From positions 496,001 to 560,000 of the forward strand of contig JADILM010000009.1 of NCBI GenBank assembly GCA_016617785.1: a stretch of DNA of 64,000 nt, in the 5' to 3' direction. The translations under genes were made by a program, and so were the position numbers. The stretch is from Sporobolomyces roseus (lineage: Eukaryota; Basidiomycota; Microbotryomycetes; Sporidiobolales; Sporidiobolaceae). This document shows positions 1-11,283 of the stretch, one piece after another (position 1 is the stretch's first letter; every line of letters starts with the position of its first letter). The notes below the pieces were generated by a model. The model saw nothing but the letters and a program-made list of their open reading frames with translations. It was not told the DNA's origin and made no database searches.

Positions 1-28
1 CCCATCGACTAACCGACACTCAGAAAGT

Positions 29-719
29 TTAAGCGCGGCCAGCTCCGGCAACAGCAGCGACGGCAGTAGGACTAATCGAACATGACACATCTCATCAGCT
101 CGAGTGCAAGCGTGAAGGTTGTAAGGGAAGGACTTACGAGATCTTCTTACCGTCCTTGTTGAAGCGGACACGGGCAGGGGGAGCACGGTTGCGACGACCC
201 TCAACGGAACGAACGCGAACGACGTGGGCGTGGATAGCGCACGAGATGCAGTAGTGGATCTTGAGGTAGAGCTTGGGGAGAACGTACTCTACAATAACAT
301 TTCGAAAGTTAAGAGTTAGAATGATGTCAAAGGAGGTTTGAGGGGAGGAGTCCAAGACGAACCAGGGTACACGGAGGCATCCGAAAGATCACGGATGGCA
401 GCAGTCTCGACCATGTTGCGAACGGTGAAACGGCGGACAGCCTTGTCCTGTTCGAAAGTCCCGAGAACGAATTTAGCTTCATTATGCGGAATTCGAGAGG
501 GAAGTGAACGGACCTTGGGGCACATGCGCGAGCAGTTGGAGCATCGGATAGAGGCAACGTGGCCACGGCCGTTCTTGTTGCGACCGCCGGATCTTCTCTT
601 CTTCGTCACTAAAAGTTGAGAGAGAGGAGCAAAAGAGGTCAGTCTTGATATCCTAGAAAAGTCGGAAAAGCCGCTGTTCCAATTGCTTGTTGGGTTCGTG
701 GAAGCTGCATTGGCGTACT
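29..719 (-). CDS. RPS26: 40S ribosomal protein S26 (eS26)
   Basis: Structural protein of the cytosolic small ribosomal subunit, at the mRNA exit site. Five exons: 719 | 608-514 | 447-363 | 288-138 | 71-29, giving 124 aa. The spliced protein shows the conserved start [16 protein letters not shown], the zinc-binding pairs CSNC and CISC, the core [16 protein letters not shown] and a basic EGRRNRAPP segment; length fits the family. No ATG lies in the first long exon. The reading frame begins TG-ACG after a TTTTAG acceptor, so the start codon is inferred to be split by an intron (A at 719 after donor GTACGC, TG at 608-607). The last exon supplies only the Ala-rich tail. It diverges from the BRCT gene across about 900 bp. 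Identity is certain; the split start is an inference. Confidence 0.93.
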
Positions 720-1615
720 ATCGAGTCGAACGGAGGTGTAGAGGTGAAGTTGATGAAAAATGGAAAGGGGAGCTGAAGAGGGACAAGTCGAATTGGTCGA
801 TGGTCGAGTATGGAGCTGCTCTGAGTGCACTAGTCTGCTCCTTGACTGCTCTATATTCTATCCCTGCTGCCACTGTCCACCCTAGTCCCTCTGAACCTGG
901 CTGAACTCCCTCTTTGCAAATTCAATCTGACTCTTCCAAACTCCCTTTCAATTGATTCTTGCGCTAGTCTTGTTGTTCGAAAGAGTGCTGTAGTTGGATA
1001 GTTAGTAGCTTACTATTGACAGACGGGTGACTTGCTTCTTTTGAGGGAGGAAAGTGACGAAGGAGCTAAAAGCCCTGCGCTCGAAATTTGCCCAAAAACT
1101 CTGCTCGCTTTTTCAGAGACATCCCTTCGAACTTCGCACTCCGCTGTATCAGCAGTGTTTGCAATTAGTCGATGACACTGTCAGAAATTAGCTGAACGAG
1201 TCGAATCGTTCCCCTCTGCCCCGCGAGAGATTCCACATTTTCGATAGCTTCGCAAAATCAACAGAGTCTATACCACTTCTCGAAAGAGCGAGAGCTCGAT
1301 AGAACTCTCTATACTGATCTATCTCGACGATTTAACTAATCAGCAGAATTATTTCGAGTTGTTGTTCGTTGTTGCCCTATAGGTGAATCACCTTTCTTTC
1401 TCCCTTCCTCTCCGTCGACCACCTCACGTCTGTTCGATCAAGCGAGTCCAGCCTACAGTCAGTGGATCCGCCCCTCTTGACCTCAGCCAATCCCTTCCTC
1501 TCTCAGTCTTTCCCTCTCAATTTCCTTCACTCAACTTTCCCGAACTCTCAAGAGCAAACAACACTGCTTCTTCACCTCGCAAACACTCTCCAGATAGCAC
1601 CACATACTCTCTTGG
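720..1615. other. divergent intergenic region, RPS26 / BRCT gene
   Basis: About 900 bp between two outward-pointing genes, so it should hold both promoters and the 5' UTRs. The side near 1616 is pyrimidine-rich (from about 1380). A TTCGCAAA-type motif near 1250 recurs in other promoters of the window. I see no further gene. Confidence 0.5.
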
Positions 1616-4522
1616 ATGTCATCTTCACGCACACCAGCAGCAGGAGATGCCTCGGCTCGTCCTCCTCTTCCTCCACCTTCGACTATCACTCGTTCAATGT
1701 CCCGTCGATCAAGCCTCGCCTTGTCCAGTCTAGCAAACAGCACATCAAGACCATCGATCACTCCTTCCGCATCCAGTAACAAGCCCTCCCTTCCTAGTGC
1801 ACGACGCATTTCTTCCTCTGTTTCTTCAACTTCTTCAACCATTCCTCGCACTCGTTCTTCCGCTTCCCTCGCATCTCGATCCAGTACCCTCACTGGCAAG
1901 AGTGCCGCTACTTCCCTATCAACCTCTCGAGCTCGACGCGTACTCTCCGAAAGTCAAGCACAAACATCTTCTTCCTCGACAAATTCATCATCATCCAACA
2001 ATATCTCGAACGCGACCAACGCAGTGAGGAGATCTGCTTCAGCTTCGAATGCTTCTATGCGTTCACCACCTCGACCTGGTGCTAGGAGATATAGTCGTGC
2101 GGAAGCGGGAGGGTTAACTGGGTTTGGAGTGGTGAAAGCTGGTCCGAGGGTTGTGAGCCCAGTCAAAATGGAAAGGGAGGCGAACCTGGGAGGTGTCAAC
2201 GATCCTTATTCGACTTCGTTCAAGAGACCGACGTTCGCATTCGAGACGAGTCAAGCGAGGGCTAGTGGAAGTGAGGAGGCGAGGAGGCATTTACCGGAAC
2301 AACAGAATCGAGTCGGTTCTTCGGGGAGTATTGTGATCAGGGAGGACAACGAATCGAAAACCTCTGACGAAGATGAACTGCATCTTACTTCACCTCGGAA
2401 ATACTCGAACCCTTTCTCGCCATCGAAACTCAACCTCCCTCCGACCAAAACCTCTCAATTCTCACCGTCCAAAACCGCTCCCACGAAACGACCATCCTTT
2501 CTCACCTCACCCCCGAAATATCGATCGACTGGAGGAAGAGGAGATGAGAACATGGACATCGACTCGACCGTTACTATCCCAATTCGACCCTCTTCTCCCG
2601 TCCGAGGCGCCCTCTCTCCTCGTAGTCTCCTCGGTAGCAGAACGACTTCGAACACTCTCCGACGCACGAAACCCTCTCGCAAGATTGATCAAGTCGATTC
2701 TTCGAGCTCAGAAGACGACGATATCGACTTCCTCAGTCCTCGGAAGAAGGCGAAACTACCTTCTTCTCTTCTCCATTCCGTACAACCCTCGGCTTCGACC
2801 ACTTCTCGTATTGCTCGTCCGAGGACTTCAAGCGGTTCAACATCGACCTCACACTCGAAAGCAACAGACCGATCTCTCCTCCTACGAAGCCCTCCTCCGA
2901 AAAAAACTCTCACCTCCCATCCTGCACCCGCTCCCACGGCAAGTGGCGGTCCTCGCTTCCAACCTTCTTCAGCTCCTATGCAGCGTACTGCGAGTCGAGC
3001 TTTCCCCCTACCCTCGTCTCTCCCACCGGTTCCTTCTGTCCCCCGTTCCTTCGCTCAACCTGCACCAACGCCTCTCATGGCTCCTCCGGCTCAACATCAA
3101 CCATCGATCTCGACCTCAGCTCCCATCTCTCGCTTACCTCGTCGCATTTCGAACGAACACTCAACGATGCCTCCTCCCGCTCCTTCTTCTTCTCTCGCCC
3201 GTGCAACGTCTCCAGCTTTCACCGATCCCTCTCTATCCCTCATGTCTATCGACGAGTCTCAAGAAGCATCCTTCTCCGGCAGCGCGAGCAACTTGGTAGA
3301 CGTCTCGACTATGTCAACTACGAGTGTTCGATCAGAGGAAACGGCGAAACGATTGGCGAATTTACAGAACATGTTGAGTCGATTGCAGATGCCTAGGAAA
3401 TCGGTCGGAGCGAGTAGCAGGAGGAACAGTATCGACGAGGGAAACTCCTCGGTCGTTTCTACTGCCGATTCTTCTCGTGGTCAGGACCAAATTGGAGGAA
3501 TCCGAAAAACTTCTCTCCCAATCGCATCCTCTTCTCAGCGTCGAATGCCTTCCTCCTCTCGTCCAGTCGGTGGAATCGTCAATACTTCCTCATCTTCTCG
3601 ACCATCTGCGTCTTCGAATCCCTCATCTCGTCGAATCAGTTCCTCGTTCCTCCCCTCCCAATCGTTCGACATGTCGTCCATGTCTGACTTCTCCATGATC
3701 TCTGACGCATCAGTCATGGATGAGCCTACGATCAAAGCTCCTGGAGGTCCTTCGAGCGTCTTGTATGGAGTTGTCGCTTTCGTCGATGTGAGGACAGCGG
3801 AAGGAGATGATTCGGGAATGATCTTTGTCGACATGCTCAAGAATATGGGTGCGAGAGTGAGTCACTCACTCCTTTGCCTCTGTATTTCGTAGTTTCGAGC
3901 TGATGGATCGTGTCTGTAGGTCACGACTCGACCTTCTTCATTGACGACTCATGTCATCTACAAATCTGGTCGACCCTCAACTCTCCAATTCGTTCGATCT
4001 TGTCCTCGACCTCCGAAAGTGGTAGGAATCGCATGGGTCGTGAGATGTGCCGAGATCGGGAAGAAGGCGGATGAGAAAGCGTTTGTCGTCGTTGAAGATA
4101 AGAAAGAGGTCGAGAAGGAGAATAGTTTGTTTGCGATTGGAGCCGGGAAAACTGCTCCGGCTCAAAAGGTTCGTTTGGAGTCTCGCTTATCTACATCAAG
4201 GGTTTGCCTTACTGATATGCCGAGCTGGTACGACGAACAGCGTCGAAAGTCGATGGAACCTAAAGCTCTGGCAGCTTTGAACAGTTCGATGAACGGTGCT
4301 ACTGGATCCTCCAACCCAGCTCGTAAGCATCCTCTCACACTCTCTCCACCATACGCACGCTCATACCTTCGCTCCTCGCACCTAGTGAAAGCCTCTATTG
4401 CTGCATCGCTCGAAAGAGCTCGTTTACGTTCACTCCAATTCGCTCCGAAAGTCGGAAGTCCTCTAGCGAAACGCGTCTTCGTCATGCCCGACATGACTCC
4501 AGATAACGAGGAGGACGAATAG
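1616..4522 (+). CDS. Ser-rich protein with MCPH1-type BRCT domain
   Basis: Probable nuclear adaptor in chromosome maintenance. The first about 700 residues are Ser/Pro/Arg-rich and look disordered, with basic stretches and repeated SPSK/SPxK-like sites that could be CDK targets. A single BRCT domain covers about residues 715-815; it begins near VVAFVDV, has THVIYKSGRPST, and ends with the Trp helix GIAWVVRCAEIGKKADE. This pattern, and the RRKSMEPK segment after it, match the N-terminal BRCT of microcephalin (MCPH1). One intron is clear (3857-3919). A second is likely at 4323-4385 (GTAAGC...CTAG, 63 nt, in frame), so two lengths are possible: 947 aa unspliced there, 926 aa spliced. MCPH1 acts in chromosome condensation and damage signalling; that role here is inferred from the domain only. 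Confidence 0.78.
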
Positions 4523-5035
4523 ATTCGACGCATCGAACCTATAGGACTGGAATTTAGTTTCTCAATTTCGTCGTTTGTTCTCCTTCACCCTCTCCTCTTC
4601 GATCCGGATCCTCCTTCTGTACTACTCGTCTACTCCTCACATTGCTACGACATCCATTCGCACACTCCTTCCGACTTTCTGTACCATTGAATCGGGGTTT
4701 CTATCGTCGTTCGCTTATTCGTCAATCGCTTTGCCTATCGTAATTCATTCTTGACTACTCGCTTCTGTGCACAACGGGGTTCGGTGCAAGCGCGAAAAAG
4801 AAGCGGAAAGAACGAGAGACAAAGCTTGAGAGTTCGCATAACAGAGAAGAGTTTGTTGCAAAACCTAAACAGCAAGGACTAGGCCGACTACAGCGTCATC
4901 GACCGAGACTCTGCACAAATTATTCCTGCAAGCGATCGGAACAAAGGCTCGGTTTGAGCTTGAGCTGCGAAAAAGAAGGAGAGAGGCGAACTGACCTTTT
5001 TCTCCTCTCCAAAGTTGCGAGCCGTTCGAACATCA
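4523..5035. other. intergenic, convergent 3' ends
   Basis: Lies between the stop codons of the BRCT gene (plus) and the left TPR-SET gene (minus). If the left SET gene once had the C-terminal region of its paralogue, the coding sequence should have been here, but I find no frame resembling it. Otherwise nothing recognisable. Confidence 0.4.
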
Positions 5036-7310
5036 CTAAGCTCGATTCTTGCTTTCTTTCGAGCGTTCAAGCTTGCAGTATTCACAAGGACATTTTCCTC
5101 CTTCAAAGATTGGCCTGAAGAAGTCCTCTCGACTTTGCTTTAATTCCGTAACGGGATAGTATGAAACGAAGACTTCTTCTCCTTGACGAATTGGTGCCGT
5201 TGCGCGGATGATCATGACGTCTCGACAGAAGTCGTGGAGAGCGTTAGGGACGCATTGATGATTGAAGATGGAGGCGAGGAGGAAGAGAGCATCGGCTCGT
5301 CGTTGTGAAGGATGAATCGAGGGGTCGTCTTCGCCATACGACGTGAGAGAGAAGCTGTCAACCAGGTCATGTGAGTTATTGACGATTATACGACAAGACC
5401 AGTGAAGATGAACTTACCAATTGAAACTGCAGATGTGCTCGAGGCGAGAAACGTCGAGATTGAGAGACGCGACGTCTTCGTTTGGGTCGAAAGGACGAGA
5501 GACGATGGAGCTCCAAGAGAGACTGCCGGTAGGAGGGTAAGTAGGACCTCCATAGAGCGCTTCAACGAGAGGAACGGTAGACGGGTCGTCACGGAGGCGA
5601 TCGATGAGGCTCGAAACGATGCCAACGCTGCAAGCCGAGAGTTCGGAGTTGACGGCGAGATCGTGACCATTGACTCGAGTTCTGGCTCCGAAATGATCGC
5701 CTGCAGACCAGACGAAGGCTTTCTCGACTATATTGCGATACGAAAGATTCGAATCAGACTTGAGTTTTGGCGAGACGAAGCTCAAGCAAGAAACAATCGA
5801 CTGACCAAGAAGGACCTCTCCAGCCTTGATATCTCTCGTAGCAATCATCCCTCGTCCGCCTTCACGGCCAGGTAAGTTCTGAATTTCGACAGGACCGATC
5901 CAATCGCCTTTTTCGAACCCTTCGCTCCAACCCCGAGTACCAGTCCCCGACACAAGCGGAAGTGGAGGACTCGTAGATGACCTCGTTTCTTCCATTCTCT
6001 CAACACCTGAACGAGCTAAGTCTTCATGCCCCCAAGCCACGTCGAGGCAGGAGCTATAATATCGTTCTGCTTGAGAGAACAGCTTCAATCCTTCGTAGCC
6101 CATCGCAACGAGGAACGTGGCATGCGTTTCGATCGTAGTCTCCCGAGGGCCGCACTCTTGGTCTAGATCGACGACTTTCATTCCGTCTCTGATTGCAGAG
6201 GCGAAAGCTCCGAGCCTGAGGGAAGCTTGACAACGACTGAGGTAGACGTGGACTTGCTGTGTCGGAGAAAGATCTGCGTAGAGTAGCTTCGTGTGTGTCT
6301 CGACTGTTACTGAAGATTGTCTTAGTGAATTCAGGTCGGCGATGATATCGTTGTATTCTTGCGAAGAGATTGAACCCTCGCTGATACGCTCGTCGATTTG
6401 TCGTTCTACGTGAAGGTCGGTGGGAGAGCTGATGGAGATGATCGGAATGCCCGAATCGATTCGAAAGGTAGGTTCTCGAATGCGAAGGAGAGTTCCGATC
6501 TGAAGGAGACAGTCGAGGTCCTTACCGGTTGTGATGCCTTTGCGAGAAGGGTACAGGATCTCACAGATCTCGCTGTGAGCGGCAAGGAGAGAGGATGGTC
6601 AGCGATAAGAAAACAGTTTTGTCAGAAAATGGGAAACTCACGCTCGACCTTTCGTATCTTCGAGAGCGAATCGAATACTTGCAGCACCCCCTATGAATGA
6701 GCGCGAGTCAGCAATCGAGCTGCAGAGTCAGAGGAGCTTTGCACAAACGTACAAGGCTGGGAGACGATTCGACCAACGAGGTAACGACCCTGGTCAAGCG
6801 AAAGATGAGAGTCTGTTAGTTTTCCCTCGATTGAGTCGGGATTCGATCTTTACCTTGTGAGCTTGAGTGACTCGCATATCGTTGATTTGGACTGTATCAG
6901 AGCCTACAGGTCAGGGTCGTGATTACTAGGAGTGAGAGAGGAAATGTGAGCTTACTCGGAGTCAAATCGCTCAAAGGAGTCGTACTGTAAGGTCTCTTGT
7001 ATCCCATCACAATTGGTTCGACCGTCTTCCCTTCTTTCATCTCCTTGAGTACCTGTGCTCGTTGCTTGTGTGCCTCCTTGATGACCTCTTGTTGAGATCG
7101 AGCGGGAATTTCGGCTAGAGGTCGTTTGAGGGTTGCTTCCTCCTCCTTGACCATGACATCCTGCTGCTGGCGTAAACAGTCGTCACGCCAAGTCGAAGAG
7201 GTGAGATCTGGCATCGAAGTGTTGCCTGGCGTGTAGAAGAACCTTCCCTTAGCGGCGAGTTGTTGGAGTTGCTCAGCGGTAAAAGGGAGAGCGTTCGAAT
7301 TGGGCGACAT
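5036..7310 (-). CDS. TPR-SET domain protein, left (shorter) paralogue
   Basis: Putative lysine methyltransferase of a fungal TPR-SET (SMYD-like) type. Seven exons: 7310-6956, 6903-6854, 6789-6753, 6690-6642, 6572-5806, 5727-5418, 5354-5036, giving 628 aa. Exons 1-4 (about 163 aa) almost equal those of the right copy. The rest is clearly homologous but diverged. The SET core is present: GREGGRGMIATRDIKAGE near residue 406, FNHQCVPNALH (the NHS/DPN-type cofactor motif), GEEVFVSYYP and the post-SET CPCEYC. The protein stops right after post-SET, about 190 residues earlier than the 836-aa right copy. The TPR-like region between exon 4 and SET is present but weakly conserved. No stop or frameshift, so probably functional. 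Substrate unknown. Confidence 0.8.
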
Positions 7311-7865
7311 GCTGCTGTTACCCTGATGCGATATACGATCTGGAGTAGCGGAACTGGGTGTCGATCCGGTGAGTAGTTGAAAGTAGAAGGGGAGGGAAGA
7401 AGGGAAGGAGGAGAACAAGGGAGGGAAAAAGATAGGAGGTTGTTCGCTAGGTCCTTCTTTCCTACGGTCTATTCCCACCCGGATCGGCGATGGATCTTAA
7501 TATCATCAGTAGCGAGAGAGAGAAATATAAGTGGGTCGTTGAGCTGAGTCGGGAGAGTTTTCGCAGAATTTGCAACCTCTCCTTTCCTCCCACAAAGAAT
7601 CCGCTCAGCTGAGAGCTAGACCAAGTGGATCAGTGTTTCGATCTCAAGGCTCTAGAGGAGAAGAGAGAAAGTGAACGTATGTTTGCGCCCTTTCTGTCGA
7701 CTTGGTCTTCTCAGTTTCGTCGCTCTCGGTGCTCGGGTGACATAAGACGTGATCCTGAATACGACGACAAGTGGAGACGAGACATATAGTACTACCCAGG
7801 TTATCGAGAAGTGAAGATATCCTGAACGAAAGGGGGAACACTACGAATGATCCTCCTTCGTCTCA
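7311..7865 (-). promoter_or_regulatory. promoter/5' UTR of left TPR-SET gene, between it and the Yippee pseudogene
   Basis: Aligns in inverted orientation with 18345-18911. Patches near 7830 and 7440-7480 match almost base for base and others differ, so overall similarity is clearly lower than in the neighbouring exons and introns. A TATATTT stretch around 7530 (minus-strand reading) and a TTCTGCGAAAAC motif around 7560 are present. No gene seen. Confidence 0.45.
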
Positions 7866-8566
7866 TCAACTCGAATCATTCACCCACTTGTTGTCCTGCA
7901 CCAGATCCAGTCCAGTCATCAGCACGACGTCGAGAGTGGAGACAGAGTGAGTGCTGACCTTGTATATCTTGTTCTGTCAAGATCAAGCAAGGTCGTCAGT
8001 CTCTTTCGAATGATTGCGAAAAGAGAAGAAATTGAATTCACCTTTTCGAGAATACACTTCCCTTCCTTGTACTTTTGCGACGAGTCAGGCGAGACGAACT
8101 ATCGCAGCTCAGTATGAGTATCGGGAAGGGAAGAACGAGGTAGCAGAGGAAAGAGAGGAGGAAACGAACGTATTTCCACCCAACTTCTGTCGAGCATCCC
8201 GCACATTTCAGCGCTATGAAATGAATGCTCGTCAGTGGAGTGAACAAGCTCGACTAGAACTAGAGTAGACTCACGAGCGACGACATGCCTTCCAGACATG
8301 AGGTTTTTCGATGATTGAGTTCCAACTTCAACGTTGAACCTATCGAAGTCGAGACTGAGTACTCTGTCACGATCTAGTGAGTATGTAGTCTACTCACACG
8401 CTCCTCAAGAGGTAAGCAGGACCAGATCCACCTTGAAAACTCCTCGAAACGAGTTCATCAGCGAGAGCCAGTTCTAGCGAGCAAGTCGAGCAGCGGAACG
8501 TCGGAACATGGTCAGAACGAATGTATGAGAGTCTGAGCGATTCGAAGCGGGAGAAGTAGAAGTCAT
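7866..8566 (-). pseudogene. Yippee-like gene, left copy, frameshifted
   Basis: Inverted copy of the intact Yippee-like gene at 17638. All six exons and splice sites can be placed: 8566-8398, 8339-8275, 8213-8170, 8098-8042, 7973-7959, 7895-7866. Exon lengths equal the right copy except exon 1, which is 169 instead of 170 nt. The missing base is near 8515, where the right copy has ATTCCTGACC and this copy has GTTCTGACC. Translation from the conserved ATG then runs into a TAG about 15 codons later, before the first zinc ligands. The correct frame continues upstream of the ATG but I find no alternative ATG in it. So it is a recent pseudogene, unless the deletion is an assembly error. The donor after exon 1 here is the better GTGAGT. 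Confidence 0.72.
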
Positions 8567-8881
8567 AGTGAGGAGAGGGAGCGAGAAAGAGAAAATTCGT
8601 TCGGAATCGCAAAGTTCGCAATCTCACAACGTCGCCGCTCGCTCTTTTCAACAGGCAACGACGCTGAAGGCTTGTTGAACGATTTTCCACTCAGTCCGAA
8701 GCCGAAATAGGCGTCTTTGCACAAATAAATGATCGTTATGAACTTGCACCTCGGGCTCTCGCAACCCTCACTCATTGGTAGCTCGAGCTTCAAACTCCTG
8801 ACAAGGGGCCAAATGCGAGTTGTATGACACAAGACAGAATAGACAGACAACGGAGAAGCGGTACACCTTAGAAAATACAGC
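8567..8881. other. intergenic, Yippee pseudogene 5' / PRI2 3'
   Basis: About 315 bp between the Yippee copy and the PRI2 stop codon, both on minus. The inverted-repeat arm ends here near 8605. TTCGCAA/TTGCGAA motifs occur around 8605-8620. No gene visible. Confidence 0.4.
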
Positions 8882-10911
8882 TCAGTTATCAACCTCCATC
8901 GCTTCCTCCCTCTTCACGCCTCCTCGTCCATTCGCGACTTCCTTCTTGACTCCCGTTGTCTTCTCTTCTTCCTTAACCTCAGCTGCTTTGACGTCTCGTA
9001 CGATCTGTCTACTCTTGTCAAAGTATCGATTTGGATGATCCACACTATCTCCTCCTCCCAATCCATCTCCCTTCTGTACTCCCAATTTCGCATGTTGTAA
9101 CTCGAACACTCGAGTACACGAGATGTGGTAGTGACCTTCTTTCGCGGATTTGAGGATATCTTTCAGGTCGGGATTGGAAAGATTCGGGATCGTAAGGTTG
9201 AGAAGAGAGGTGAGGTTCGCTGCTTCTTGATGTCGGAATGGGCAACCGTGACATTGTCCAGGACCTGGAACTGGACCAGTGATGATCGCCGTACACCTAT
9301 GGAGCAAAGAGCCTGAGTGTCAGCCTTGCGAGTCAGGATTCGAGAGGTGAGAAAGTCGAGACGAACGTTTTCGGACTGTAATTCTTCCGACTACCTTCGA
9401 GACCATATCCGTGTCGAATGTTGTACTGATACTCCTTTTTGAACTTGTCGTCTGAAATGCTTGAGAACGATTTCCTCCAGAAAACGATCGCTTCCTCAAC
9501 CGAGAGTCCGATGCCCTGTGAGGATGCAGACGAAGATATCAGTTCGGAACGCTATATCAAGATCGACTTTGAACGCACCTTGAGGAACAGTGTATACTGC
9601 TGTCGACCTTCATGCTTGAGATGTTTCGCCGTCTTGAGCGTTTCTTGCATGTTTCGCATGCATAACGGGAAGCTCTGTCTCGCTAGTTCTGGTACCATCT
9701 CGGCGGTGATAGCTTCTCCATCGGCAGTAGCGGTGAAAGAGTAGTCCGAAGTGATACCGGCCATGAAACCCATCGATAGATGCGAAAGAACCGGGACCAG
9801 TCGAGTATCTTCGTCGAGTCGTGGTAATGCCTTCGCCGTGAGCTATCATCGGAAGAGCGTGAGCGAATGTCATTCTTCGGAAGGAGAAGGAGAACTGACC
9901 TCGAGACCACGACTGAGACGACTTGCGAATTCCGCTGCGACGAGCGAAAACTCTTGTGATGAAGGTACATAGGCTTTTCCAGCTCGAAGAAGCACCTTCC
10001 GTTGACCAACGAGATCCGTCACTTTCGTCCAATCAACCTGTAAGCCACAAAGAGACCTCGTCAGTACAGCAAGTATCGAGACTGAAAAAGCCATTGGACT
10101 CACCTTGAAAAACGATTCTTCTCTCATTCGTTCTGGTCTGATTCCGGAAGCTGCTGATAAGATGTCGCTCAGCTGTTCCTTCTCTGCGTCGTCGACCTGT
10201 GAGAAAGAGATACTGAAACTAAGTCAACAGGTGAGGACCTAGAGTAGAGAATCCTAAGTCACCTTCTCCCACCCGAAGTTCAAGCTGTCAATAAATCTCC
10301 TTCGCTCTTCCGGCTCGTCCGACTCGAATCGAATACGAAACAGTTCCTTCTCGGCTTTGAGGAAACGTTGTCGTAGCTCTTCACTGTTTGAAGGGATTTG
10401 GGATCAGCGACTGAATCTTCTCGCTGATTCCCAAATCACTCGACGTACGATCTACAGAATGCCAACCTCAGTACGAAGTGAGAGTACTGATCCTTCTTTC
10501 GTTCCGCCTCAACGTTGAACGCTCTTCCCGACTTGTCCGAATGAAGTTCCATATACTCTTGCGCTCGCTTCTCCACTATAGTCCTGATCTCTGTGAATGG
10601 TCTGTTACGCGCCTGTGCACTCTCAATATCCGCCAGCACTATAGTCAATCCAGTATAGAGTCAGAATCAGTTGATCAAGGGATAACGAAGAGGAGAGGAG
10701 ACTCACGTCGTAAACGATCGATAGCCCATACTTCAAACTCTTCCAAAGTGATCTCTTCTGTCGGTGGTGTCTGGTAGAAGTTGAGTCGATGAGGATACTT
10801 GTTTGATCGAGGATAGGAAATCACTTCTCCTCCTCCTGAAGTCGAGGCACTGGGACCTGCTAGAGAGGAGATGGAGCGACTTGAAGTAGATGCTCGTGCA
10901 CCTGCGTACAT
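8882..10911 (-). CDS. PRI2: DNA primase large subunit
   Basis: Regulatory subunit of DNA polymerase alpha-primase; partners the catalytic small subunit in RNA primer synthesis. Eight exons: 10911-10707, 10638-10449, 10383-10263, 10196-10104, 10037-9900, 9842-9579, 9515-9367, 9296-8882; 524 aa, typical length. Diagnostic segments are SHFVLRLAFCRSEELR and the C-terminal Fe-S domain. Cysteines: FPLCMRNM near residue 309, SPKTCTAI near 387, the CHGCPFRH region near 400 and GHYHISCTRVFE near 444, plus HLKHEGRQQY and HPNRYF. The tail (VKAAEVKEEEK onward) is acidic/basic and low in complexity. The start is the ATG of MYAGARAS, the first in frame after upstream stops. All exon junctions restore conserved family sequence, so identity is very secure. 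Confidence 0.95.
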
Positions 10912-11283
10912 CTTGGGTGTTGTCGAGAGTCGAAAGGAGAAAAGTAAGAGAGAGAAGGAACGCGGGTTTCGAAATCTCCATTTTTCGCGACGACGAAACA
11001 ATTTCGCGTTTCTTGAGTCGAAGCGCCTACTATTGATCAGTATACTAGTCCAGGACGAGATGAGTGAGTCGAAAGTCAAGAAATCTCTCGTTTGCAGCAA
11101 GTCATCTTTCGCAGAATTCTCATTTGTTGCGAAGCAGACTCGTTCGACACGAACCAGAGAGATTTAACGTATCCATCGTTGCCCGAAGAGTATGATAGCG
11201 TCACGATAGGTCGGAAAGATGAGTCTGAGCGAGAGTGTCGAACAGCATCTTCGCAAATCCCGTCAAATAGTCTCCTCGTTCAC

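Larger units (their letters stand above)
6637..8605 (-). repeat. left arm of an inverted duplication (Yippee + 5' part of TPR-SET)
   Basis: Reverse complement of about 17600-19585 on the plus strand. Similarity starts about 40 bp upstream of the Yippee ATG and is near identity across SET exons 1-4 and introns 1-3. It stops abruptly about 7 nt into intron 4 (both read GTGAGTT, then diverge). Homology continues beyond that only at protein level. Arm spacing is about 9 kb. Confidence 0.85.

Noticed and set aside
2373..3299. 308-aa plus frame inside the BRCT gene
   Set aside because: Alternative frame of Ser/Pro-rich codons; the BRCT frame continues through it and into the conserved domain.
4160..4222. 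Possible extra intron in the BRCT gene (GTTCGT to AG)
   Set aside because: The acceptor would be CCGAG and the removed sequence is in frame; evidence is too weak to include.
5402..5875. 157-aa plus-strand frame
   Set aside because: Antisense to SET exons 5 and 6 of the left paralogue.
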